DNA from: Hyposmocoma kahamanoa
Taxonomy: Eukaryota; Arthropoda; Insecta; Lepidoptera; Cosmopterigidae
NCBI RefSeq assembly: GCF_003589595.1
Contig: NW_020653766.1
Span: 3,465,082-3,529,081, forward strand
Direction of reading: 5' to 3'
DNA: 64,000 nucleotides
Made by a program: the position numbers and the translations under genes. This document shows, piece by piece, positions 35,771-48,400 of the stretch. The notes below the pieces were generated by a model. That model saw nothing but the letters and a program-made list of their open reading frames with translations, made no database searches and was not told the origin of the DNA. Numbering within the stretch: position 1 is the stretch's first letter; each line of letters starts with the position of its first letter.

Positions 35771-36239
35771 TGGTTGATTGTAATAAATATATACATTGCG
35801 AAATCGCTACCTAAAATCCTAAACATAATCGTTAACACAAACTGGATAAAAGTTGTAGGCCCTTCAAATTATAAGATACAAATTACCCTACAATTTAATA
35901 TTTTTTGTCTACTGGTAATATTAACTACAAAGAGCGAGATGAAAATATAATGCCATCTCTATTTAGCATTATTTACAGCTCCATCTTTTGGTGATGAGGA
36001 CTAACTATTTAGTAAAAAGTATTGCCTCTACAAAATATTATTTTAATTTAATTGCCAGCGCGTCTAATTGTAGGTGTTGGTTTTAGCCTAATAGTATTCT
36101 AATTTGCTAGTTTAGTCATTACTATTGATTAAACTATAATTATTATATATGACTTTTTAACTTTTCAGTGTATTAAAACGTAACTGAGTTTATATTTCAT
36201 TAATTACTGTCGCCATCTAGTGAGATGAAATGTAAAAAT

Positions 36240-36412
36240 AAAGTTCCGCCGTCAAAAGAAACGGAAAAACACGAGTGTGCGTCGCCCTCGGTAGATATCA
36301 GCTGAATTATTCGGCTAAAATGCCCTGGCACGGGCATACGTAGTCGTCGGTCCGCCATTACGACGCAGCCGAGACACGTTCGTCGTATTTAGTTAAATAT
36401 TTTCGTTTATAA
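36240..36412 (+). promoter_or_regulatory. Putative MED26 promoter / 5' UTR
   Basis: This CpG-rich stretch precedes the MED26 start in otherwise AT-rich DNA. It has no evident TATA box at a useful distance. An 8-codon upstream ORF including stop (36320-36343, ATGCCCTGG...TAG) lies in it. The transcription start cannot be placed by eye. Confidence 0.35.
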
Positions 36413-36475
36413 ATGAGTAATAACGCTCATGATCTAAGTAATCGACTTCTGAATGCGTTGGATAACAATTACAAT
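36413..36475 (+). CDS. MED26: MED26 coding exon 1
   Basis: This exon encodes 21 residues starting MSNNAHDLSNRLL and ending LDNNYN in phase 0, followed by a GTAAG donor. The RLLNALD stretch aligns with the short helix that opens the MED26 LW domain, where the human protein has a similar RLLQAID. The ATG is preceded by AAA, a normal insect context. No in-frame upstream ATG is apparent. Confidence 0.88.
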
Positions 36476-39400
36476 GTAAGTTTTCGAGTTTCGAAGACGG
36501 GAAGAAAGAAATTGGAGTCGGGAGATATGAGAACGGTCCACGAGCCCGTGACACCCGTTTCGATTGCGATTTGGCCTCTTGGGAAGTCGAGTCTGGTATT
36601 GTAGATGTGCAGATGCTCGTGCTTGGAAGCCATGGCGTCGGCCCGTGGGGGCTGGCGGATGTGTCGGTGTGGGCGCAGGCCATGAGTGCGTATGAGGTGA
36701 GGTGTGCTCGGTGCGCAGGGGGCCAGGCCACTGACGTCGCGCGCTCCCTCCGCCCCTAATGTGTCGTAGTGCCAAATATTTTGCAATGTGAAAGTACGGA
36801 ATAGTGCCACGCGTGACCTCTCCCGTCGATTTTCGTCTGGTTTGTCGCTATGTTGCGCTGTTGGAGTCTTGGTTTTTTTTTGGCTGATGCGATGTAAGTA
36901 TTTTGTATTTACTCTTGTGCATCGTGTGACATATAAACCTTATGAAATCTACAACTGTTTTTAGTATAGGTCTGGACTACACTACCAAATTTGAATTGCA
37001 CAACACCACGATATCTGGTTTCACATTTTCGCAATACTGAAGCATTGCCCAAGATTATGGAAACAGTAAACTTTATACAATATTTTGATTATACAATACA
37101 TTGACTCCTTGTAGGCCTACATATAATGAGCCAAAGACAAACACTTCTATTTACTATTACATTGTTACTCTAGTGCATCTAATTATATTTGTTGTATGCC
37201 CCAAAACATATTAAATGATATCTGCATATCAGTTTCTCAAGGTAACTATTATTCATTTGTCAGTAATCTTTTTTATTTAAAAGGTAACAAATCATGATTA
37301 TCTACTTATTTTGGCTTAAAATGGGTATATCTACAAACTTGAGCTACAGAAGTCTATGTAACAGAGTTACAAATGTACTTCCCTATCTACAGTCTGTACA
37401 TATAAGAGAGGCGTATGAAACTATTGCATAGGCACATGCCACAACCAGAGGACGCAAAAACTGTCAAAGACAGGACAATCCTTCAGGTCTTTAATGCTGT
37501 TGGCCTTGTGACCACACTCTTTAGACCAACAATAATAATCATGGAAAATAGGAGAGATTAGAGTGGAAAATAGATACCCAAAAAAAAGTAATTTGGTATA
37601 AAACTGTTCGAAAAGTGTCTACCCCGAAAGCCCTAGTCTAAGGACAGCACATTTTCTAGAAATACGTTGGTCTTAGCTTTTAGACTTTGTGCTTGCCACT
37701 TTTTAATAAGTTCTATCACCTAATAAAAACAAACTCGAAGATATGCTACTTTTAGTGGAGTGTGACCATTATGTGGCTATAAGAAGCCCATTGGATTTCA
37801 ATTAGCATATATATGACAGGCTAGCGAGTTAAATATTGTGATGGATGACCTGTTGGTGTAGAAGGCTAAAACTCTGTACTCATATGTGAGATCTTGCCTC
37901 TCACTATGAGGCGACATGATAGAGTAGAATAATCCACACGGGCCGACATCACAAGACTGATATATTTTATTTTTAATGCGCTTACACTCGTAGCCCTGTT
38001 CTAAGGAAACCAGTATCATGGGAGGCATGGACACACATGTCCAATTAAAAATGACACCCAAACTCACGAGAGAAATAAATATTAGGCCACACAGATGTTT
38101 CTCCAGACATGGGAATCGAACCCGGGACTTCTTGCATTTGGCCACAGAGGCAGTTCATATTGACACTTGGGTGTTACAGGACTTATTAAAAACAAGATGA
38201 AAAAAAACTATTGCTGGTCGTGATAGGTCAATTAGCAGTTGCAATGAAATGGGCAGCAAAATCCTTGAGAAGCCATAACAATAATAATGACCCTGTTCAA
38301 ATATACTAAAGACTTGATGAGAAAGACGACTCGAAAACAAGAGAAAAGTGTTTGATCCTACAAATATCTGTCACAGGGCATGCCCAAATATTCACTAATG
38401 TAAAACATCAGTTCAGAAAGCCTGATGTCTTAGAAAGGTCTGATTAAGCAAGCAAGATAAAATTTCACAAATTCTAGTGTCATTGGAAAGGTAAAAAATC
38501 ACTACTGAAAATGAGTGACTTATTTCTGTATCAATCTGTTCCGGGATTGTAGCAATCTCAACGCTTTTTTGGCATTTCAGTAATCTGCACTTTCTCCCTG
38601 TGGTTTTTGCATTTTGTTTTTCTTTGTAATAATTCAATCCTGTTAAGTACTCTATAATGACGCTAAAAGTTTTTACTTTTATAGTGAAGTAATCTGAGAT
38701 GGGTTTTCAGTTACAAACTTGAGGCACTTCTTTTACTTACTTTTATTCCAATTAATTCTTCTATACACCATCACCAATTCATTTTGACTAGCTTGGTAAC
38801 TGTGTCTAGCAGAATAGAGTTCAGAGATGTTGTTATTCTATATGGACCACACAATCATATCAAACATAAACGTTTGCTGTAGTATATATATAGGCTTCAA
38901 AAGTAAATTAAAATAACATACTAATTAATAAAAAACGGCAAAATCATTTTCTTAAATCTGAACATAAAAGAACCATGAAACAACAGGTTATTTCTCAACA
39001 TGTGAAACCCAATATTGCAAATGCGAACTTGTGGGTTATATTGTAATCATAACCTATAGCAATAAAAACATTACTTATCTTGTATATGGTTAATGATACC
39101 ATATAGGAAGTAACTTTTACTGTGTGACAAATAATAAAGACAAGCATGGTTGTGAATAGATGTTTCCACAAGCAAGAAGTGCTTAGTTATTTTGAAGTTT
39201 TCAAGCCACTGATGTCTTACACCCTTATGTTTACTGGTACCTTAATGCAAAATAGTAAAATCAGACATACTTATGTAATATTCTAAACTATAAGTTGCTT
39301 GCCATTACCAGGTGTAAGTGTTCTCCAAGACGAGGCATTTTCGGCAAAGTAGTTGACTCCATTTAAATAATTATAACTTTTTTTTAAAAAGTCAACCTCA

Positions 39401-42400
39401 AAACTTTGAGGAAATTACATCTATTTGCCAAGTTTTATTGAAATTGGTTAACAGGAAGTGAGTGAAATCTAATGAGCCATATTCGTCCCCTAATGTAATG
39501 TAAGTACCTAGTAGTAAATATTCCACCCTTACAGGTGGAATATTTTGTTCAAATTTGAATGGGACCACTAAAGAGGTACCCTCTTTCCAACAAAAAAAAT
39601 CAAGTCGGTACACAAATGTGGGAGTGATGGCGTAAATACACAAAGAAATACAGTCAAATTGGGAAGCCTCCTTTGTTTGAAGTCATCATCAAATTACTAA
39701 TATCATAGAAAGCTTAATGAAACGACTATTTTGTGGATTATAGCAGTTAACCTTCTGCCTACATTTGTACTCTGAGTAGTACGTGTAAATCTAAAAATTC
39801 TCCTGATGTGACTGAAGGTGGTAAACTTTCAATTTTTTTAATACCGTTTATAGGCTTTCTAAGTTGTCAAAACAATAGATAAAGGTTGTATGCCATCTGT
39901 AATTTTTTTCTAAATAGCATCTGATGTGTATATTATGTAATATATATGCAAGATGTGTCTGTGCAAAGCTAAGTTAGTCATTCTACATCCTTTCAAAATT
40001 CAATAAATTAATATGGAGTGTAAATATAAAATTGAAAAAGGAAAAGCAGCAACACTCTACAATATGCATTTTATTAAATAAAATAAAAAAATTTTAGTTA
40101 TGGAATATGTTTCAAATAATATTTATAGCAAAGATATCATTCTATAGTAAAATATTTCCTTGCATTTCTAAATGCACTGTTGTTTATGAATTGTCCACGA
40201 TAAAGTGATTTCATGGAACAGATAAGCTTTTGTGTGATTATGTTTCTGATGACTGCGGCTTTTTGGATTTACTGTCCTGTAGCTAATTGACAACTTTTTC
40301 ACATGCACTTTAGGTCCCTTTTCCTTTGGTTATGTCAACTTGACAATATTGTGTTGCCATTGTTCTGGCCACCTACATTGTGAAACAAAATTAGTTCTCT
40401 ACTTTGTAAACACAAATTGTTCTTCTAAATTAACTCCTTCATGTACAACATAAGTTTCCAAACTTATTGATAACACGTATTTTTTATATTAACATAATAA
40501 AAAAATCAAGAAAATGTATATGTAGTGTAGTTTATGCATAGATAATTCGGTTTCTTTTTTTTTAAACAAATGCGGTAGCACCTGCTGGACAGCATCAACG
40601 ATCAATGCATTGTAGCCAACATAAATTTGAAAACCTTCTTTTTAAAAGTCGATTAAAAACTGCTTCGTTTTTTGTTAATACAGGAGATGCGAGAAAGATG
40701 ACATAGAGGTGGTAGAAAACAAGTCTTATGTCAATTATTATCTATTTTAAAAAGATTACTTTAGAATTTTTAAATGGGGCAGCATTCCCAGGCAATGACA
40801 CAGTCGACCAGAGTCAGGGCAACAGTTTCAATAACCGCTGAACTTCTTCTTCTTCGTTTAAAAGCTATGGCACCATCGAAACTAGTGGCCGCCATTAAGG
40901 AAATAGAATGGAATAGAAATTATGATTTCGCCAATGTCAAGTAAAAATGTCTATGTGCAGTAGTTTTGTAAAAATATGACTTCTACTTTATGCTACCATA
41001 TCGGCAAACTCGCCAATGCCAAGTTGAGGAACGCACGCGTTTTTAACTCAAAGATTTACTGGTAAATTCCAAAAAAATTCTCTGAGAAGAGAAACTACAG
41101 CAACAGCTGTAACTGGTGAACAATACAATTATTATTAGGCTGGTTTCATTCAGGGCCTATACAACCCCTCATCATGAGTCCATCAACTGATTGTGATCAT
41201 TACTAATTACAGTTCAGAGCCAAAGCCAACAGCATTAAAGTACTGAAGGACTTTCCTGGATTCTACAGTTTTTATGTTCTCTTTGTGGCCAGTGCCTTAC
41301 CACTAAAACTTGACCCCACTTGTCACATAAAATGAGACTAATCACACAGTTGTTACAAATATTTAGAATTTCTTTTGCATATTCAATTGTAAATCTACTT
41401 CCGTATGATATAAAAGTCGTTTAAAAATACTCTGTCCTGCCAACTGCACATATTTATCAAGAATTTTGATTATTATTTCAATGTGGCTTATCAACTGTAT
41501 TTATAATTCTATATATTGTTTATAATTTACTACTAAATAAATTTGTTACAGTTTACACTGATATGGTATTGTAAAGCGTATGGTAGAGATACTCAGGGCC
41601 TTGGTACTCTGTGTTATTCCTATAGTTCTGCAAATCATAAGCATCGTAACCGAATTTTTGGCGAAATTGAGTTATTTTCATATCTGGCATCAAGGAAACT
41701 GGATCTACAACCCCCTTAAGCGGTTTTTGTATATCTTATTTAGTTTCAGTTTTATTGACTTTTTCAAAGAAAAAAAACTTCAGGTGCTAATATGTCGAAA
41801 GTTACCGTAATACAAATGCGTTGTTTATAATGGCAGAGTTGACATGTAGGAACACTTTAATAAAACTTGTGTGGCTGTCCCTTTTACACATGGAGCTGTC
41901 CGTTATCAGTCCATATTGATGCGTTGAATCTAGTCTTATTTGTCGAAGCTTTTTGCATTTTGCTAAAATCATGTAAATACGGCGACAATAAATACTTTAA
42001 TGAAAGGACAAACTGTAAATTGAACTAAAAATACTTAGTTACCATTGGAATTATGCTTGGACATGACAGATACAATCTCCTGCCATTTATAATGATGACA
42101 AATGTCGCTGGTAGAAGGAAAGATGGTGCCCAACTGTTTAGTCTCGCTAGCGATAGGGACATAGGTCGCACGTGCAACGAAATACTGTTCTAACTCAACA
42201 ATGATGGAATTGAGACAACACGATTTGAAAGTTAAAAAATTAACTGATTGGAACTAATATATTTAAATTCTCGTTTGTAAGTGGGCAACTAATTAAAAAA
42301 TAGTCCCAATTATTTGCAATAAGATTAATTTAATATTTTTTTAAATTATCATATCGTGTTTTCTCAATTCCATCACTTATAAGTTACGACAGTATTTTTT

Positions 42401-45400
42401 TTTTCTGAAGAAGAATTTTGGAAAATGGTCAGAGTTGCTGGAGAGAATATCCACCTGAATATATCCTGGATTTTAACATAATGCATGGCAATCTAAATCT
42501 TGAAGATATATGCAATAAGATGCCGGTTATTTTGTCAAACAAACGGATTAATGTTCACACGTACAGCAGCAAACATACGTACGCATCTCAACTAAACATG
42601 TTTTACAAACGTCACAAATCACAATAGTAGGAAGCTAGTTTATTTTTTCCATTTATAACTCAATGGATTGATTGCAGAGCCGTAAAAAAATAGTAAAACA
42701 GCATTGCTGAATGGTTAGCATACACGTACCATACTGTCGAAATTTTATTTGGATTTTACTTACATAATCCCTTCGTAATTGCATTTTTTAAGTGACGGGA
42801 CGAACAAGTCACATGCCTGGTGGCAAGCGACACGCCTGTCCATAGCAGTGAGAGCGCCTTGCTATTATGTCGTGACGACAGATAGTCGTGCAATTTAAAG
42901 TGTCGTGGCTCTGCTGATTCTTAAATTGTAAGGTTTTTGAGTACTGTTTTGTGCGTAAGAAGAAACAGGTCATGTGTCGTGATTCTCAAAATCCTTTTTC
43001 AGATCTGGATGTGGAGAAATTCGTCCTTCTACTGGCTGGAATGTCATTTTTGTCCCACAGAATTTTAAGACCACACCGTCTCGCGTGATATCTGTCTTCA
43101 CTATTTCGATTTTCGTCTATATAAGCACTCTATTGTTCTGCATAATAAGGTTTGAATATGTTCTACATTTGATGGATTGTGCCATTATGGGGTTATAAGA
43201 AGCCAGTTTCAATTAGGGGATATTTGGCACGTGGGGAGTCTTCTTATCGTATCAATGACATATATTATACTATAGTGGTCCAGAATTCAGCCACGCCGAC
43301 CGCGTCACTAGCAGCCACCAGCCAATTGTGCAGGTGTTAGGGCACGCAGGGCACAATATGAGATGGGCCGTCGTTTGAGTCGCACCTAACAAGCAGTCCA
43401 GGTTAGAACCATCCGAAAAACCCCACCTGGACAAGTTGTCCTTGCTCCGACCAACCTCAGTTCGAAGCCTAATCAAAGACGTCCAGATCGGCCATGGCAA
43501 TTCATGTCCAGGGGGAGGACTCTCATAAGTCGGGACAAAGGTAGATGGTACTCTTTCGCGCTAAAGTCGCACCTCGCCTGAGCCGGCTCAATGCTCAGAG
43601 GATGAGGACGCGTTTGACGAAACTTTTCCGGCTCCTCATTGTCTGTTGCTCTGTGAAGTGATCGTGCATGGGGTGCCGAGAATCGATAGCCACTCGTGTT
43701 ACTCTGTACTGTTACTGTACTCATATGTGAGGTCTTGTCTCTCACTACGAGGGGTAAACACGATAGAGTAAATTCACTCCACCACAGGGTTGACATGACA
43801 AAGCCGACATTGACAACCAAGTGTTACATAAAGCGGGACATCTCTATGTGAGAATAGCAGTATCTCGCACTTTATGTCGCTCTCGCGCTAGTCGCGCCCT
43901 ATCGTGCTAGCCCTACAGTCTTATTAAAAATAGGGTTAAAAAAAAGGTTTGAAGAAATATTCTGGTGAGTTTTCTAAGTGCATTAATTTGGTATTCGGTT
44001 AGTGATGAACGGGCTCGTGGACCTTTTTGAGAGTGCACATCTCCGTAGTGAATACTGGTAAAAAATTATACCTAGTATTAATAACAGTTATTTATTACGT
44101 TTTTCAGGTTGTCGACATGCATACCGTCAATGAAATCATATCCGTTCTGGAGAAAATCAATATCACAAAAGAGCTGTTGGAGGTCAGTGTACTTTATTTA
44201 TTTGGATTATAAATGCTATTTATGTAAAAAGATATTTTGAATCGGTCTCTATCAGCTAAACAAACATTCGAAGGTTAGAAAGAGATGATTGTATTATGTC
44301 ACATCTTATTTTGAATGCTATAGAAAATGATTAGATGGGTCGTGACAAATATTCAACGTCTTTCATCGTTCAGCTGGATTATTTCCACAACGTCGGTGTA
44401 TGTATTTTGCCGTCCACTGACTAAAACGCGGTTAAGTGACCAATGGTCAAGTATCCGTTTTAAACAGAACAAGATAGAGCACAAAATTCTCTTTTAAAAA
44501 CATTTAAAATTAGTTAAGGTATTCGACTTATCGGTACTTACCCAACGATGCATTGCTGAAATACCATTAAACAATTTCTATATTTTAAGGTTATGGTTAT
44601 TTAAGACATTTTGTATATTGATATAACCATAATTATATATCACACTACAGAGCCAAGGGTCTTTTCTAAGGAATATTCATCATGTGATTTATATCATCTT
44701 CGTTATCTTGCAGACCACCCGATTGGGCAAGCACGTGAACGAACTCCGACGCAAGACCACAGACCCCACACTCGCGCGGCGTGCCAAAGTGCTCGTCAAG
44801 CGGTGGCGAGACCTTGTCATACCGGCCAGGGCCTCGCCAGCACACACAGGTGACGAATTGAATAAATTACATAATAATAATCTCTGTACAGTGTACTAAA
44901 AAAACCGACCTCAAAAGTCATTCATCCCCTAGTTTGCCACCCTTAAAGGTGTAATATTTTCTTCAAATTTAAATGGAAACACGCCGGAGGCACCATCTAT
45001 GCAACAAAAAAGTATCATCAAAATGGTTCACAAATTATCGCGTAACATACATACAAAAAATAAAATAAAAAAAATGCACAGGCGAATTGAGAACCTCCTC
45101 CTTTTATTGAAGTCGGTTAAAAAATAATTAAAAACCGACTTCAAAAGTTCTGTTCCTTCATTCGTTACAATAATTCCCGCGCCCGGAACGCTTCCGTGGC
45201 CGCCTCTGTGTGGCCAGATTTAGATGAGGAATATTTTCGTCTAATTTAAATGATACCAATACTGAGGTACCCCTCTTTTCAACAAAAAAAATGATCGTCA
45301 AAATTGCTGCAAAAATGCTGAAATAATCGTGTAACATCCATACAAAAAAAAACCAATAGAATTGAGAACCTCCTCTTTTGAAGTTGGTTAAAAATATATT

Positions 45401-48400
45401 GAAATTAAAACTATAATATTGGAATTGAAATTATAATTAACTCGATACGTAATATACCGTCATGTAGTGAATTTAGGGTTGCATTTCCTTAGGCTCGAGT
45501 CGGTCATCGGCTGAACGGCAAGTGCGGCGCTTGGGTGGTACTCCTCTTACCTCACCAGCTCTCTCCAGGGTATGTATGAAATAACTACCTGGAACATATT
45601 ACTATGTCTATGTATACAATAGCTGTTATGGGTTTTAGTAATTGAGTATATAATCAGAAATAGAGACGAAATGTCATTTAATTTGTTTAAAAACTTCTGC
45701 CAAATCATTACGGTGACAACTGCACTCCGATTGGCCAGCCCGTGTTCGAAACAATTGACGGGTGTCGTCAATTGTGTCACTTCAAATCGACCAGTTTACC
45801 ACAAATGACACCACAAAAGAGAAAAAAAAACGAAACAAAACAAATAATTACAAAACAAAAACACAATCAAAATAAAGAAAACATAAAAAATTAAATTAAA
45901 ACAAAAACTGTTCACGTACAGACACTATGTGTAGAGATACTTTGTGTGGTGCCAGCTGCGGTAACAACAGTTTCTTCATTTCCTTGAAAGTTTCTCCAGC
46001 TTTAAGGAATAAAAGTTAATAATATTTTCCTTGAATGATAAACTATCCGCTAAAAGCTAGAAATAAAAAAGAAGAAAATCTTTCTGATAGAGCTTCAGGG
46101 CTTATCTTGGGACCTAAGAAATTACACGACGACGAAACTGTGCAGACTAGATGTCCGCTTCCTGCCTTAGTATTTTTTTTTCATAAGCTACACGCCTGTC
46201 CGTAACAGCAGCAGTACCACTCGGGGGTTCAATTGCAAACATCTGAGAGGCACTGCCGCTGCGCCTGTCACCCTCAACTGTCTCATGTGCCTGTAATTTC
46301 ACCTATTCGGCGGTTTAGGGCTACAATGAGAAATGACCATAATTAAAAAGGACCACTTCTGAAATTTGCACTGATCGTAGCCACAAGAGGTATCGACATT
46401 GGTGGAAGGCACAAACTACGGAAGGTCTATACCCAGCAGTGGGTGAAGTCGGGCTGTGGAGGATGATGACTTCTCAAATTGACCATTTCTTGAAGTGACC
46501 ACTTCTAGAATTGACCACTTCTTGAAATGACCATTTTATTTTCCACTTACCCTTCTAAACCGGAACGGAATAATACACATATGACAGTTTGGTTGTAGAA
46601 ATAGGTAATGTGGCATACTTCCCTGGACGAACTCTATTACATTGTAGGTACTGCCGTAATCGTTCGCCATAACGTCTACTTACTGTAATTCACATATATG
46701 TACATTGTCATCTGATAACAAATTTTTCTTTGCAGCAAGTTGTAAGTCCTGCTATTGCCAGTCCTCGACCGCCGTCCAGGCCAGGTAAAGGCTCAATTTG
46801 CTATTATTGTAGCTGATATACGTTATAAATTTTTATATGAAAAAAAACCATCTCAAATTTCGTGGAATTACATCTATTTGCCAAACTTTATTGAAATCGG
46901 TTATCGGAAATTGGGCGAAACCGAATTCATCCCCTAGTTTGCCACCCTTAGAGGTGGAATATTTTCTTCAACCTTTCGAAATCGGTTCACAAATCTAAAC
47001 TAATCACGTAACATATTTTTTTGAAGTCGGTTATAAAACACTGCATTTTTATGATGCCGAACGAAAGGGTCAATTATAAGGATAATTCTTTTAAGTAACG
47101 TAGTACAATGGTGAAGGAAGGGTGGCGACATCCTATGTATTTTGTGACACAGTGTTTTTGACGACGTGCATTCAACAGACCTGTCAATACTTATGGTCCA
47201 TTATCGTAGCATCAAAAAAGTTAATTGAGTACAGACTAAAAGCTGGGATTGTAAAGTTGATATAGGTTATGTTCATGTTCATAACATTGTCCTGTATGTT
47301 GCTGCAGATGTTTGTTCGTAGTAGCAGAAAACAACAAGTTTTCAGTTTGTTCCCAAAAATAATAATGAACTTATTGAATATTCCCTAATCTGGCAAACTC
47401 TGCCACATTTAATAAAACGTTAACATGTTTTGCCGCAATGAAAATGAATAAAAATGAAATCTGCCCAAATGGCAGAAATCTGCCACAAATGGTCACACTA
47501 TTTTACTTGTGAATAACAATAAAAAAATACTGAATTCTTTCGCATTTGGTTAATTCGATTTCCTATTACTTAATTTTAATTAGTAATTTGTGATAGCCGA
47601 AACGAACCCGGAACAATATCAGGGACCACCTCGAGAGTATACCCTTTCAAACAAAAAGAATTTTCAAAATCGGTCCACAAATTATTGATGGAGAAATCGA
47701 TAAACACGGACATGCCTATAAAATCAGGATTTCCCTTGATCCCTATGGGATCCCCTAAGCAGATTCTGACTTGGTGACAATGGGACCACCACGAGAGTGC
47801 ACCCTTTCAAACAAAAAATAATTTACCAAATCGGTCCACAAATGACGGCGTCCGAACGTGTAACCTCCTCTTTTTTTTGAAGTCGGTTAAAAATAAAAGA
47901 ATGTTTCCTAGAATATTTGGCATATTCTATCCACAATGTATACGACTATCATTGACTTACAATTATATGGACGTCGGGTCCGCGCTAAAAAAAACTTATA
48001 GGGCGTTAAAATCGTATACAGAGCATCATTCATGCTTTAGTCTTCGTTTGTTCGACTGACAGCGAAGCAAGCAAAATTAGACAGTACTGCGATGACATTA
48101 CAATTTAAATTCAACGTTTTAGCTTTTTCACATTCCTTTACATGTCACTACGTTTAAATAGGTTGACTTGGGACATTTTTTTCGTGGTTTTTGTATTAGA
48201 CCCGTCGTCTATTTATTTGTAAGTCAATGACGACTATATAAAAAATCATGACACGTGTTTGTCTCACTCAGCATGGGGAGGGTACGAATCGGACTCGCAG
48301 GACGTGATCCTGGTGGACGACGACCCACCGCCGCCTACTCCCGCGCCACCTCCTACTGTCGCCCTCGCCGCCGCTGTGCAGAAGCAAAAGTCACTCACAC

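Larger units (their letters stand above)
33370..36239. other. Intergenic region between the two divergent genes
   Basis: About 3 kb separates the divergent starts. It contains a SINE fragment (33890-34075), a Bm1-type SINE tail (35690-35770) and AT-rich DNA. Several short open frames (33518-33796, 34294-34766, 34803-35036) lack coding character or homology. Motifs TTGCAGTC and ACTGCATGCAGTC recur around 35105-35640. Confidence 0.6.
36476..44107 (+). other. MED26 intron 1 (about 7.6 kb)
   Basis: The first 300 bases are GC-rich and CpG-rich (36480-36780), with accidental open frames on both strands. The rest is AT-rich intron holding a SINE (37968-38156), an ACCGACTTC repeat (39376-39670), an RTE-type fragment (43262-43560) and repeat pieces near 37745-37960 and 43175-43840 that match each other. 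Short open frames at 41580-41810 and 42418-42627 have no recognisable homology. Confidence 0.8.

Noticed and set aside
36393..36810. Three overlapping open frames of 110+ codons on the - strand
   Set aside because: They overlap in different frames across MED26 exon 1 and a GC-rich patch. None has recognisable domains; base composition explains them.
42418..42627. A 69-codon frame (MENGQSCWREYPPEYILDF)
   Set aside because: No recognised domain and no flanking splice phase compatible with MED26. It may be a chance frame or a transposon scrap.
45828..45907. A-rich strand-biased tract as a functional element
   Set aside because: It is low-complexity sequence with no conserved partner; probably a decayed retroelement tail.
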